The position numbers were made by a program, and so were the translations under genes. Of a stretch of DNA of 64,000 nucleotides, positions 16,273 to 25,818 are shown piece after piece (the first letter of the stretch is position 1; every line of letters begins with the position of its first letter). The notes beneath the pieces were generated by a model. That model was given only the letters and a program-made list of their open reading frames with translations, was not told where the DNA came from and did not search any database. This stretch comes from Bacteroidia bacterium (GTDB lineage: Bacteria > Bacteroidota > Bacteroidia > JADZBD01): NCBI GenBank assembly GCA_020852255.1, contig JADZBD010000004.1:99844-163843 (forward strand), read 5' to 3'.

Positions 16273-18378
16273 ATGATATCGTTTCAGACAGAGTTAGAAA
16301 ATCCCATCGTTCAGAAGGACATCATTGAGTTGGAAAAAAAGATACGGCAGTACCGGGAAGGAACCATTGATCCGGACCAATTCCGTTCGCTTCGGCTGGC
16401 ACGGGGCATCTATGGTCAGCGGCAACAGGGAGTTCAGATGGTACGCATAAAGCTTCCGTTCGGCAAAATTACGCCCCGCCAGCTGAGGAGGATCGCGGAT
16501 ATTTCGGACGAGTATTCCAATGGAAACCTGCACCTCACCACCCGGCAGGATATACAGATTCACCACGTGAGCCTTGAACGCACACCGGAATTATGGTCGC
16601 TACTGGAGAAAGATGCTCTTACCATCCGTGAAGCCTGCGGCAATACGCTGCGAAATGTTACAGCCTCAGCCGAAGCAGGTATAGATCCACAAGAGCCTTT
16701 TGATGTATCTCCTTATGCTCAGGCGGTATTTGAATATTTTCTGCGTAAGCCTTTCGGACAAGAGATGGGAAGGAAATTCAAGATCAGTTTTTCTTCCAAC
16801 GAGAACGATACTGCCTTTGCCTTTATTCATGATATCGGCTTTATCCCGAAGGTAAAAATCATCAACGGAGTAGTACAGCGGGGCTTTAAAGTCGTGATCG
16901 GCGGAGGGCTTGGTGCGCAGCCATTCAGTGCGCAGACGGCCTATGAATTCCTGGAAGAATACCGGATCATTCCGTTTGCGGAAGCCGTTATGCGGGTATT
17001 TGACCGTTACGGAGAGCGCAACAACAGGCATAAAGCAAGATTAAAATACCTTTTAGCACAAACGGGTCTTGAAATATTTCTTGAAATGGTGAAAGCTGAA
17101 GCTCCGGCCCTGCAGCAAGAGGAAATCGCCATTCGCCGTGATTCCGTACCCTCTGTGCCGCCCTCCGGAAAAATCTTCACCTCTCTCAAACCTTCAGATC
17201 CGGAAAAATTCCGTCGCTGGACAGCCACAAATACATTTGAACAAAAGCAGCAAGGGTATTACGGAGTATATATCCGGGTTACGCTGGGTAACATCACCTC
17301 CGCTCTCAGCAGGGAAGTGGCCCGGATCGCGGAAGCCTATGCCGCGGAAGAGTTACGGGTTACCGTTAACCAGGGATTGCTTTTGAAATTTGTTCCCTCT
17401 CAGGCTCTTCCTTCTCTGTTCCGGGAACTGGACGCGCTGGGGCTCGCCCTGCCGGGATTCACCGGAGCTGGATATATTACAGCATGTCCGGGCACTGACA
17501 CCTGTAATCTGGGCATCTCCTCTTCCACCGGGATTACCCGTGAGCTGGAAAAAGTAATCAGTGAGGAATATCCTGATCTGATCTACCGGAAGGATCTGAA
17601 AATCAAAATCAGCGGCTGCATGAATTCCTGCGGTCAGCACTCCCTGGCGCAGATCGGTTTTCACGGAAGCTCCATCAAAGAAGGCAACACCGTTATTCCC
17701 GCCTTACTGCTTCTGCTGGGTGGCGGAGCGCTGGGAAACGGAAGTGGAAGATTTGCGGAAAAGATTCTGAAATTTCCTTCCCGCCGTGGCCCCGATCTAC
17801 TTCGCGCACTCCTGAATGATATTCTTGCCAATGCAGCGAATACCGAATCGTTCAATGCCTACTTTGACCGCAAAGGGAAGGAATACTTTTATCATTTACT
17901 GAAAATATTTTCTGATACTTCCTCTTTTTCACAACAAGAGCTGATGGATTGGGGTCAGGAAGAAAAATTCAAACCAGTGATCGGAGTGGGTGAATGTGCG
18001 GGTGTTCAAATAGACCTCGTACAAACTCTTTTCCTGGAAGCAGATGAAAAACTACAGGCTGCACAAGAAAGCTTTCTCCTTCACTACTACGCTGATGCCG
18101 TGTACTACGCCTACGCTGCTCTTATTCATTCTGCCAAAGCCGCGTTGCTCAGCCGGAAGGTGTATGTAAATAGTCAGGATTCTGTTCTCCGGGCGTTCGA
18201 TACCCATTTAGGTGACCAGATCGGACCGGAATGGAGGCCATTCAGGGATTTTGTGCTTGCCATCCGTCAGAAAAGGCCCGATCTTACTTTTGCCACCGCA
18301 TATCTTGCCGGTGCTTCCGATCTTATAAAGAGTATCCGGAATATCCGTTTAAATGAACTTTCAAAATCTTCTGCATGA
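16273..18378 (+). CDS. Ferredoxin-type sulfite (nitrite) reductase with C-terminal HEPN domain
   Basis: 701 residues. A duplicated ferredoxin-like/siroheme domain architecture (about 20-510) with the 4Fe-4S/siroheme cysteines in TACPGTDTCNLG and SGCMNSCGQH, plus LTTRQDIQIHHV typical of the substrate/siroheme site. Residues about 565-701 are an extra alpha-helical HEPN-like domain (SFLLHYYADAVYYAYAALIHSAKAA follows the usual helix pattern) not found in classical NirA/CysI. Given cysH two genes on, sulfite is the likely substrate. The reaction is six-electron reduction to sulfide. The start follows an A-rich leader (aacagaacat). Confidence 0.9.
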   Translation: MISFQTELENPIVQKDIIELEKKIRQYREGTIDPDQFRSLRLARGIYGQRQQGVQMVRIKLPFGKITPRQLRRIADISDEYSNGNLHLTTRQDIQIHHVSLERTPELWSLLEKDALTIREACGNTLRNVTASAEAGIDPQEPFDVSPYAQAVFEYFLRKPFGQEMGRKFKISFSSNENDTAFAFIHDIGFIPKVKIINGVVQRGFKVVIGGGLGAQPFSAQTAYEFLEEYRIIPFAEAVMRVFDRYGERNNRHKARLKYLLAQTGLEIFLEMVKAEAPALQQEEIAIRRDSVPSVPPSGKIFTSLKPSDPEKFRRWTATNTFEQKQQGYYGVYIRVTLGNITSALSREVARIAEAYAAEELRVTVNQGLLLKFVPSQALPSLFRELDALGLALPGFTGAGYITACPGTDTCNLGISSSTGITRELEKVISEEYPDLIYRKDLKIKISGCMNSCGQHSLAQIGFHGSSIKEGNTVIPALLLLLGGGALGNGSGRFAEKILKFPSRRGPDLLRALLNDILANAANTESFNAYFDRKGKEYFYHLLKIFSDTSSFSQQELMDWGQEEKFKPVIGVGECAGVQIDLVQTLFLEADEKLQAAQESFLLHYYADAVYYAYAALIHSAKAALLSRKVYVNSQDSVLRAFDTHLGDQIGPEWRPFRDFVLAIRQKRPDLTFATAYLAGASDLIKSIRNIRLNELSKSSA

Positions 18379-19190
18379 AAAGAAAACAACCAAAGCTAAC
18401 AATCGCCGGTGCAGGCCCGGGCGATCCCGGTTTAATCACGTTGAAAGCGGTAACTGCTCTTCGTAACGCCGATGTTATTCTGTACGATGCCCTTGTGAAT
18501 CCGGATTTGCTGAAACACGCTGCGCCCGGAGTGAAAAGGTTATATGTAGGAAAGCGAGATCATCGTCATACCCTTACCCAGGAACAGATCAATTCACTGA
18601 TTGTTAAACTCGCATTAGAACATGGCCATGTGGTGCGTCTTAAAGGAGGAGATCCATTTGTTTTCGGACGCGGCCAGGAAGAACTGGCTTATGCGGCATC
18701 CTTCAATATTCCTACGGAATACATTCCCGGGATCTCCTCCTCCGTGGGAGTACCGGGCATAGCCGGTATTCCGGTAACACACCGGGGATCCAGCGAAAGC
18801 TTCTGGGTAATCACCGGAACCACGAGGAGCGGAAAAATCAGCGAAGATGTGTTCAAGGCTGCCCAAACAGACGCAACCATTATAATCCTGATGGGTGTGA
18901 GTCACCTGGCCGGCATTGTAAATATTTTTCAAACAGCCGGTAAAACGGATCTTCCGGTGGCGGTAATCCAGGATGGTTCTCTTCCCACCCAAAAGGAGGC
19001 GGTAGGTGTGCTAAGCAACATTGAAGAACGCGTGAAGCAGGCAGGCGTGGGCTCACCGGCGGTAATCGTAATCGGAAAAGTGGTGAAAAGTCATCCGGAC
19101 TTCAGGGAAAAAGTACGGGTTGCCACCCGAACAGCTCCGACCAAATCATCAGGAAATACGGTACTTTTGCACCCCCCGGTTTATAACTGA
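18375..19190 (+). CDS. cobA: Uroporphyrinogen-III C-methyltransferase
   Basis: 271 residues. SAM-dependent double methylation of uroporphyrinogen III to precorrin-2, the first step to siroheme. Motifs: GAGPGDPGLIT near the N-terminus, LKGGDPFVFGRG, GIPVTHRG and LMGVSHL. The start overlaps the sulfite reductase stop by ATGA, indicating translational coupling. The siroheme made here is the cofactor of the upstream enzyme; its substrate comes from the hemA-hemCD-hemB cluster at 29416-33199. Confidence 0.93.
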   Translation: MKRKQPKLTIAGAGPGDPGLITLKAVTALRNADVILYDALVNPDLLKHAAPGVKRLYVGKRDHRHTLTQEQINSLIVKLALEHGHVVRLKGGDPFVFGRGQEELAYAASFNIPTEYIPGISSSVGVPGIAGIPVTHRGSSESFWVITGTTRSGKISEDVFKAAQTDATIIILMGVSHLAGIVNIFQTAGKTDLPVAVIQDGSLPTQKEAVGVLSNIEERVKQAGVGSPAVIVIGKVVKSHPDFREKVRVATRTAPTKSSGNTVLLHPPVYN

Positions 19191-19191
19191 A

Positions 19192-20673
19192 ATGTCTAAC
19201 AATTCCAACAATACCCTTTTCCCTGTCTTCCTGAAACTGGATGAACTGAACCTGCTGGTAGTAGGAGGAGGAAAAGTGGGTCTGGAAAAGTTACGCGCAG
19301 TAAAGAAAAACAGTCCCGGCTGCCTTATCACCTTAGTAAGCGAAAAGCTGGAAGAGTGCGAAGAGATTGAAGGGTTGAAAATCAGAAAAAAAAGGTTTGA
19401 TGAGGGTGATCTCGAGGGACAACAAGTAGTAATTATAGCTGTCGGAGATGCAGTAGAAGCGAAAAAGATCCGGGATATTGCAAAAAAGCGCAACCTTTTG
19501 GTGAACGTAGCAGACAAACCGGATCTCTGCGATTTCTATTTAGGGAGCATTGTGCAAAAAGGAGATCTGAAGATTGCCATTAGCACGAATGGGAAATCAC
19601 CAACCATGGCGAAGCGTGTAAGGGAAGTACTGGAAGAGAGTTTTCCTGAAGAAACGCAGGAAGTACTTGAAAATCTTTCTTCAATCCGGGAAAACCTGAA
19701 AGGAGATTTTGCCAAAAAAGTAAAGGAGCTGAACCGGATCACCTCAGGGCTGGTAGAAGAACAAAAGCGGGAACGCTCCCTCTGGAACCGAATCTTCAGG
19801 GCTACCGGGTACAGCGTTGCCATCCTGCTGATTATGATTGCGGGGCATTTCATTATCACCTATACCCCATGGGAAGAAATGGGAGGTTTGGCCACCGGAC
19901 TACTTGGCAATCTGGACCAGGATTTCTGGTTGTATGTAGCCGGTGGTTTTATTGCTCAGATGATTGATGGAGCATTGGGAATGGCTTACGGAGTATCTGT
20001 AACCACTTTTCTCCTCAGTCTGGGCATTCCTGCTATTACACCTGCTGTAGCCAGCGCCAGCATGCACGCATCAGAAATTTTTACCACGGGATCATCTTCC
20101 CTGGTTTACTTTCGGTACCGGAATATCAATATGAAGCTGTTCCGGAAACTTGTGATTCCGGGTGCTCTGGGTGCCATCGCCGGTTCCGCTACTATTTCTT
20201 TCCTGAGCAAAGACGCTGTGGCTTTTGTAAAACCCTTTGTAGCTGCTTATACGCTGCTGCTGGGTATTTATATCATTGTGCGTGCGATACGGCTGGTAAA
20301 CAACAAAGCCTACAAGATAAAAACCATTCAACCCGTAGCTGGTATTGGCGGTTTCTTAGATTCGGTAGGTGGCGGAGGCTGGGGACCCATTGTAACCACT
20401 TCACTCATTGCCGGCGGAAGGGACCTGCGGTATTCCATTGGTTCGTCTCATTTGGCCAAATTTGTAGTTGCGCTGGTCAGTACTCTTTCATTTCTCATCT
20501 TTATCGGTCTGGATCACTGGCAGATTATTTTCGGTCTGGTAGTAGGAGGATCGGTTGCTGCCCCGTTTTCGATCTGGTTTTCAACAAAAATTCCTACGAA
20601 AGCCGGTTTGATCCTCGTAGGCTCCGTGGTTATCATTGTTAGTTTGCGTATCATCATTTTAAGTTTAATCTGA
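19192..20673 (+). CDS. Siroheme synthase (Met8-like) domain fused to TauE/SafE permease
   Basis: 493 residues from the ATG 1 nt after the cobA stop (an ORF start at 19120 inside cobA is not credible). Residues 1 to about 195 form a precorrin-2 dehydrogenase/ferrochelatase domain: NAD-binding VVGGGKVGLEK, NVADKPDLCDFY, and STNGKSPTMAKRVRE. A membrane helix at about 207-227 leads into a TSUP/TauE-SafE permease (about 240-493, seven to eight helices) with the paired motifs DGALGMAYGV and DSVGGGGWGP. The first half finishes siroheme; the second probably moves sulfite, sulfonate or another sulfur anion. No frameshift or stop separates the halves. Confidence 0.9.
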   Translation: MSNNSNNTLFPVFLKLDELNLLVVGGGKVGLEKLRAVKKNSPGCLITLVSEKLEECEEIEGLKIRKKRFDEGDLEGQQVVIIAVGDAVEAKKIRDIAKKRNLLVNVADKPDLCDFYLGSIVQKGDLKIAISTNGKSPTMAKRVREVLEESFPEETQEVLENLSSIRENLKGDFAKKVKELNRITSGLVEEQKRERSLWNRIFRATGYSVAILLIMIAGHFIITYTPWEEMGGLATGLLGNLDQDFWLYVAGGFIAQMIDGALGMAYGVSVTTFLLSLGIPAITPAVASASMHASEIFTTGSSSLVYFRYRNINMKLFRKLVIPGALGAIAGSATISFLSKDAVAFVKPFVAAYTLLLGIYIIVRAIRLVNNKAYKIKTIQPVAGIGGFLDSVGGGGWGPIVTTSLIAGGRDLRYSIGSSHLAKFVVALVSTLSFLIFIGLDHWQIIFGLVVGGSVAAPFSIWFSTKIPTKAGLILVGSVVIIVSLRIIILSLI

Positions 20674-20685
20674 AAACAGTAAGTC

Positions 20686-21333
20686 ATGGACAGCGCAGAA
20701 TTAAATGAAAAATACCAGCTGCTTTCGCCTGAAGAGCGGTTCAGGGCTATTACACAAGATTTTCAAAAAGTGCTTCTTACTTCTTCCTTCGGCACCACGG
20801 CCGGTGTTTCACTTCATTTGTGGAGTAAAACCAATCAGAATAAACCCGTTTATTTCCTGGATACCACCTACCACTTCCCCGAAACATTACAGTATAAAGA
20901 TACGTTGACCAGGCAGTTGCAACTAAATGTAGTAACCTTAAAAGGGGATGAATGGAGAAACAAATTCACTCGGGAAGACAAGACGTGGGAAAAAGATCCG
21001 GATCTCTGCTGCTCCATTAATAAAGTAGAGCCTTTAAATGCGATTAAACCTCAGTTTGATATCTGGATCAGCGGGCTGATGAAATCACAGAATGAACACC
21101 GGAGTTCTTTAAACTTTTTCGAAAAAAAGAATGGTATCATCAAATTCTATCCCCTGATAGATATCACCGAAAAACAAGCCTTTCAGTACCTGACTGTAAA
21201 CGGGATACCGGAACATCCCCTGAAGATAAAAGGGTATAATTCCGTTGGCTGCCTGCATTGTACTTCTCCGGGAAAATCAAGAGAAGGAAGGTGGATTGAT
21301 AAAAGTAAAACAGAATGCGGATTGCATGAATAG
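20686..21333 (+). CDS. cysH: Phosphoadenylyl/adenylyl-sulfate reductase
   Basis: 215 residues; reduces (phospho)adenylyl sulfate to sulfite. PAPS-reductase fold: SSFGTTAGVSLHLW (phosphate-binding loop position), FLDTTYHFPET. Cysteines DLCCSI and VGCLHCTSPG give the CC...CxxC set that binds a 4Fe-4S cluster in the APS-type enzymes, and ECGLHE carries the catalytic Cys near the C-terminus. The four cluster cysteines therefore favour APS over PAPS as substrate. ATP sulfurylase genes are not in the window. Confidence 0.93.
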   Translation: MDSAELNEKYQLLSPEERFRAITQDFQKVLLTSSFGTTAGVSLHLWSKTNQNKPVYFLDTTYHFPETLQYKDTLTRQLQLNVVTLKGDEWRNKFTREDKTWEKDPDLCCSINKVEPLNAIKPQFDIWISGLMKSQNEHRSSLNFFEKKNGIIKFYPLIDITEKQAFQYLTVNGIPEHPLKIKGYNSVGCLHCTSPGKSREGRWIDKSKTECGLHE

Positions 21334-21360
21334 ATTAGTAGTAGTAGTAGAAAAATAAAT

Positions 21361-22566
21361 ATGGGTAAAGAGAAAATTTCAATTGGGTTGTTTGGATTCG
21401 GATGCGTAGGCCAGGGGCTCTACGATGTGCTGAACCATTCACAGGGGCTGAAAGCCACTATCGACAAAATTTGCGTGAAAAATCCTGAAAAGAAACGGAG
21501 GGTTGACATGTCGTATATCACCTACCGTCATGAAGATATTCTTGAAAAGGGTGGATTCGATGTGATCGTTGAGCTGATTGATAAATCGGATGAAGCATTC
21601 CGGATTGTAAAAGAAGCAATGGAACGAGGAGTGAACGTGGTAACTGCAAATAAAAAAATGCTGGCGGAGAACTTTGAAGAACTCTATAAGCTTCAGGAAA
21701 AGCACAAGGTGGCACTTATTTATGAAGGCAGCGCAGGCGGATCTATTCCCATTATCCGTAATCTGGAGGAATATTACGACAATGAGCTGCTCACCAGCGT
21801 GAGCGGGATACTCAACGGCACCTGTAATTATATTCTTTCGCGAATGGAGCTGGAAAATAAAGATTACGCCGAGATTCTCAAGGACGCGCAGGATAATGGT
21901 TTTGCAGAGAGCGATCCCTGGCTGGATGTGGCCGGATTCGATACGAAGTTCAAGCTCGTATTGCTCACCGTTCACGCTTTCGGGTTGGTATTAAAGCCGG
22001 ATCAGGTGCTGAACCTGGGTATAGAAAATGTCTCATCCGATGACATTGTGTATGCACGCGAGAAGGGAAAACGAATCAAGTTGATTGCGCGGGCAGAAAA
22101 AATTGGCGATAAATTCAGGGTGTACGCACTCCCCCACTTCATCGGGAAAGACAGTGAACTGTTCAATGTTCTGTATGAATACAACGGCGTGGAGGTGGAA
22201 GGAGCCTTCTCCTGTAAGCAAACGTTCGTTGGCAAAGGAGCCGGTTCTCATCCCACAGGTTCCGCGGTACTTTCTGACATTTCTGCTCTAACCTACGATT
22301 ATAAGTACGCCTATAAAAAACTGAAAAACATCCGCACACGTCTGAACGGGTCCTATGACGCCGAAAATCTGCTCGACACAGACTTTTCGCTAAAGGTCTA
22401 TCTGCGTTTTCAGGACCGTAAGCAACTGAACGGACTCGAAATTAATTCGGTTGAGGAGGAGTACAAATCAGCAAACACAAACTACATCGTTGCGAATGTC
22501 AATTTCCGCTCCTTATTCAAACTGTACAACCGGATCGACAATAAGGTTTTTGTATGTGTGGTGTGA
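21361..22566 (+). CDS. hom: Homoserine dehydrogenase
   Basis: 401 residues. NAD(P)-binding GLFGFGCVGQGL, catalytic-domain motifs TANKKMLA, YEGSAGGSIPIIRNLE, LNGTCNYIL and GFAESDPWLDVAGFD. It converts aspartate semialdehyde to homoserine, the acceptor for MetX. The C-terminal about 70 residues may be a divergent ACT-like regulatory region. It follows cysH after 27 nt that include a short TAG trinucleotide run (21336-21350). The stop abuts the stop of the convergent gene (TGATCA, 22564-22569). It is the last gene of the sulfur operon and explains why Met codons sit in the leader. Confidence 0.92.
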   Translation: MGKEKISIGLFGFGCVGQGLYDVLNHSQGLKATIDKICVKNPEKKRRVDMSYITYRHEDILEKGGFDVIVELIDKSDEAFRIVKEAMERGVNVVTANKKMLAENFEELYKLQEKHKVALIYEGSAGGSIPIIRNLEEYYDNELLTSVSGILNGTCNYILSRMELENKDYAEILKDAQDNGFAESDPWLDVAGFDTKFKLVLLTVHAFGLVLKPDQVLNLGIENVSSDDIVYAREKGKRIKLIARAEKIGDKFRVYALPHFIGKDSELFNVLYEYNGVEVEGAFSCKQTFVGKGAGSHPTGSAVLSDISALTYDYKYAYKKLKNIRTRLNGSYDAENLLDTDFSLKVYLRFQDRKQLNGLEINSVEEEYKSANTNYIVANVNFRSLFKLYNRIDNKVFVCVV

Positions 22567-25500
22567 TCAGATCCTGATTCCGATAACGCAGATATCATCC
22601 ACTTGTTCAAGTTCTCCGCGCCAATCTTCAAAATTGCGTTCCAGCAGCTGTTTTTGCTCGGGCATGGTGCGGCTTTGAATGTCGGTAATCAGGTTTTTAA
22701 ACTGGTTAAACTTAAATTTCTTTCCGTTCGGACCCCCGAACTGATCTGTATAGCCGTCTGTGAAAAGATACACGCTGTCTCCCTTTTCCAGGGTAAACAT
22801 CTGCGATCCGTATTTCCGGTCCGGCTCAAGGTCATAGCCTCCAATGGAAATCTTGTCGGCCTGCAGTTCATGCAGGTTCCCGTTGCGAACGATGTAAACA
22901 GGATTATATGCGCCGGAATACATCAGCTCCTTTCTGGAAAAATTAATATTGATGAGGGAAATGTCCATTCCGTCGCGTAGATCATCGTCCACTGAGGTAA
23001 GTTTCATGGTTTCACTTAAACCCTTGTTCAGGCGGTTCAGGATTTCTGCGGTGTCTATGCCCGGCATATTCTCCACCGCTTGATTAAGAAGGTTATTCCC
23101 AACAATACTCATGAATGCTCCCGGAACGCCATGTCCTGTACAGTCCACCGCGGCAATCAGAACATTATTACCCTGCTGGTGCATCCAGTAAAAATCACCA
23201 CTGACAATATCCTTTGGTTTGAACAGAATAAAATAATCAGCAATAAATTTCCGGATGGTTTTCTCCGTCGGAAGAATGTTATCCTGGATGCGTTTTGCAT
23301 ATTTGATGGAATCCGTAATGTCTCTGTTCTTCTCCGCCAATTCTTCATTTTTGTAAGCCAGTTCCAGGGTACGGCTTTCCACCATTTTCTCCAGCCTGGA
23401 TTTATCCGTCCTGAGTTTACTCACCCGCAGGCGGTCTGTAACAAGGATGAGGAGCAGGCCAACCACAATACACAGGAAATAGAACCACTTTGTTTTCCAG
23501 AACGGAGGTGTTATCGTAAATTTATATTCCGAAGGTTCAGCGTTCAGAAGCCCATCTGAATTCATTGCCTTTACCTGAAACGTATACTCACCGTGCGGGA
23601 GGCTGGCGTAGGTAACCTCATTTTTACTGAGCAGCGGCGACCATTCTTCCTCGAAACCATGCAACCGGAATAGGTAACGAACCTTTCCGGGATTAGTAAG
23701 ACTCACCCCCGCAAAGCGAAAGGTGAGATGATTCTGGTCGTAAGCAAAAATATTGTCTATCGGGAATACCGTGTCTCTCAGAAACATCTGAAGTCCGGTG
23801 ATGCGCGTAATAGGTTCTGTCCGGTTCATCTGATCCTCTTCCGGATCAAATTTCACAGCTCCCACAATGGTCCCGAACCAGATCCGCTTGTCCAGGTCCA
23901 TACACACCGCGTTGGGATTGGTTTCCACTCCGAAGAAACCCTCATCCTTTCCGTAATGACGAAAAGTGAATTTCACTGCATCAAAGCGGTCGATACCGTT
24001 CGTAGTACCGATCCATATGCGGTTTCCCTTATCGGCAACAATGGCGTAAGGCGAGGGCGAACTCAATCCGTGCTCCACATTATAGTTGATAAACTGCTGT
24101 CCGTTGTACTTGTATAATCCTCCGCCATAAGCTCCGAACCACACATTCCCATTCTGATCTTCGGTAATGGAAAGTATGAACCGGTGTCTCATTCCCTCTT
24201 CCTCATTGTACTTCCGGAAGCTGGATCCATCATACGACGTGAGGTTTCCGCCCAGCGCACCGAACCAGAGGTTTCCGCGGCTGTCGTTAAAAATCCGGTA
24301 TATGGTATTACCGCCCAGTCCGTCATCCACGGTATATCTTCGGAAAGATCCGTCCGCCCGGTCATATCTCCAGGCCCCCGATTTAGTACCGATCCAGATA
24401 TTCCTGAATTTATCTTCAGAGATGGTATAAACCGTTTGTCCGCTCAACCCATTTTCCGCTGTATTCATGGAACGGATTCGCTGCGTTTGCTTCTCCATCC
24501 GGCAAATGCCTCCGAAACCACACGCAAACCAGATATCGCCGTCGCTGTCCTGAAAAATACTCAGAACAGCATTCCCCGTAAGTCCGTCTGCCATAGTAAA
24601 GTTGGTTACTTTATAATCTGTAACACCCTTTGCATTACGGCTAATCTGCATTTTAGAAACGCCGCGATTCGTTCCCAGCCATATATTACCTTCCGAATCG
24701 CAGAAATTTGCCCACACAAGGTTATTATTCATTCCGTCGGCTTCGTCAAAAAGCTGGAAGCGTTCTCCCCGGTACTGATTAAGTCCCACATCCGTTCCGA
24801 TCCAGAGATTTCCCTCCCGGTCTTCCAGAATAGCATTGACATTATAGAAATTAAGTCCCTGGCGCGTGCTGTAATTCTTTACCACGGGATCTGCCCATCC
24901 TCCATCCTTTCCCGGTCGCAGGCGGGCCACTCCTCCGCCCTGTGTTCCCACCCATACGTTTCCTGCACGGTCTGCGTAGATCGTTTTGATATTATTGGAT
25001 CCCAGCCCTTCTGTTTCGCTTATCCGGAATATATTTTCACTTTGATTTTGTACAGACTTTGCAGTGAAGGGGCCTTTGATCTTCAGGACATAAACTCCCG
25101 CGTCTTTGGTACCTATCCACACCTCATCTTCAGTAAGAAAAAGGCAGGTTACCTGATCACTGCCGATCGCACCATTTTCAGTGCTCAGGTATCCGTAGGA
25201 AGAGGGAGATGTAATATCGTCATCCGAATCATACACGCAGACGCCCCGGTCTGTACCGATCCAGATGTTTCCCTTATCATCGGATCTCAGCGCGGTGACA
25301 TTATCTCCGCTGATCCCCTCCTTGGTAGTAATGGAAATCATTTTATTAACTACCGGATTAAATTTATAGATCCCTGCTCCTTCGGTTCCCAGCCAGATGC
25401 TACCCGCCGCATCCTCCATAATAGTATTCACGGATTTAAAACGGGTGTACATTTCTACATTCAGATTAATAAATTTCTTCAGTTCCGGGTTGAAAACCGT

Positions 25501-25818
25501 AACGCCTCCGCCCCAGTGTCCGAACCAGAGGTTGCCGAGTTTATCCGTATAAGAGGACGTAACCCAATCCTCTGCCATGCTGTCTTTACGGGTGAAGTTT
25601 TTAAAACCAAGTCCATTGTAGCGCGAGATTCCTCCCAATGTGCCTATCCAGAGTTCACCGTTTTCGTCCTGGAGCAGTGTCTGTATCTGCGACTGTATAA
25701 GCCCGTTTTCCACACCGTACTGAATAAAACTGGTGGTTTGCCCCAAACCCGTCAAGGGAGAGGCGAACAACAGTATCCAGAATAATTGTTTGCACAGATA
25801 ACGTAACATCGCGTTCAT
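22567..25818 (-). CDS. Beta-propeller / SpoIIE (PP2C) phosphatase sensor, second copy
   Basis: 1083 residues from the ATG at 25818, chosen because it overlaps the upstream stop as ATGA. It has the same architecture as the gene at 5504: signal peptide (about 1-26), propeller repeats with W-x-G-T motifs (about 30-650), Y_Y_Y domain (about 690-765), one membrane helix (about 775-795), coiled coil, and a SpoIIE domain (about 850-1083) with KDIVSGDFYW, AAVDCTGHGVPGAFMS, FTDGYTDQFGG and QVDDICVIG. It probably relays an outside signal to a cytoplasmic phosphatase. Co-transcribed with the coiled-coil protein upstream. Confidence 0.92.
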   Translation of the reverse strand: MNAMLRYLCKQLFWILLFASPLTGLGQTTSFIQYGVENGLIQSQIQTLLQDENGELWIGTLGGISRYNGLGFKNFTRKDSMAEDWVTSSYTDKLGNLWFGHWGGGVTVFNPELKKFINLNVEMYTRFKSVNTIMEDAAGSIWLGTEGAGIYKFNPVVNKMISITTKEGISGDNVTALRSDDKGNIWIGTDRGVCVYDSDDDITSPSSYGYLSTENGAIGSDQVTCLFLTEDEVWIGTKDAGVYVLKIKGPFTAKSVQNQSENIFRISETEGLGSNNIKTIYADRAGNVWVGTQGGGVARLRPGKDGGWADPVVKNYSTRQGLNFYNVNAILEDREGNLWIGTDVGLNQYRGERFQLFDEADGMNNNLVWANFCDSEGNIWLGTNRGVSKMQISRNAKGVTDYKVTNFTMADGLTGNAVLSIFQDSDGDIWFACGFGGICRMEKQTQRIRSMNTAENGLSGQTVYTISEDKFRNIWIGTKSGAWRYDRADGSFRRYTVDDGLGGNTIYRIFNDSRGNLWFGALGGNLTSYDGSSFRKYNEEEGMRHRFILSITEDQNGNVWFGAYGGGLYKYNGQQFINYNVEHGLSSPSPYAIVADKGNRIWIGTTNGIDRFDAVKFTFRHYGKDEGFFGVETNPNAVCMDLDKRIWFGTIVGAVKFDPEEDQMNRTEPITRITGLQMFLRDTVFPIDNIFAYDQNHLTFRFAGVSLTNPGKVRYLFRLHGFEEEWSPLLSKNEVTYASLPHGEYTFQVKAMNSDGLLNAEPSEYKFTITPPFWKTKWFYFLCIVVGLLLILVTDRLRVSKLRTDKSRLEKMVESRTLELAYKNEELAEKNRDITDSIKYAKRIQDNILPTEKTIRKFIADYFILFKPKDIVSGDFYWMHQQGNNVLIAAVDCTGHGVPGAFMSIVGNNLLNQAVENMPGIDTAEILNRLNKGLSETMKLTSVDDDLRDGMDISLININFSRKELMYSGAYNPVYIVRNGNLHELQADKISIGGYDLEPDRKYGSQMFTLEKGDSVYLFTDGYTDQFGGPNGKKFKFNQFKNLITDIQSRTMPEQKQLLERNFEDWRGELEQVDDICVIGIRI

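Noticed and set aside
21336..21350. TAG trinucleotide run between cysH and hom
   Set aside because: Five copies only, too short to infer function; stop codons in one frame make it unremarkable between genes.
24184..25785. 533-residue + strand ORF
   Set aside because: Lies wholly antisense to the propeller-SpoIIE gene, whose repeats are clearly the coding strand; it is a by-product of codon bias.
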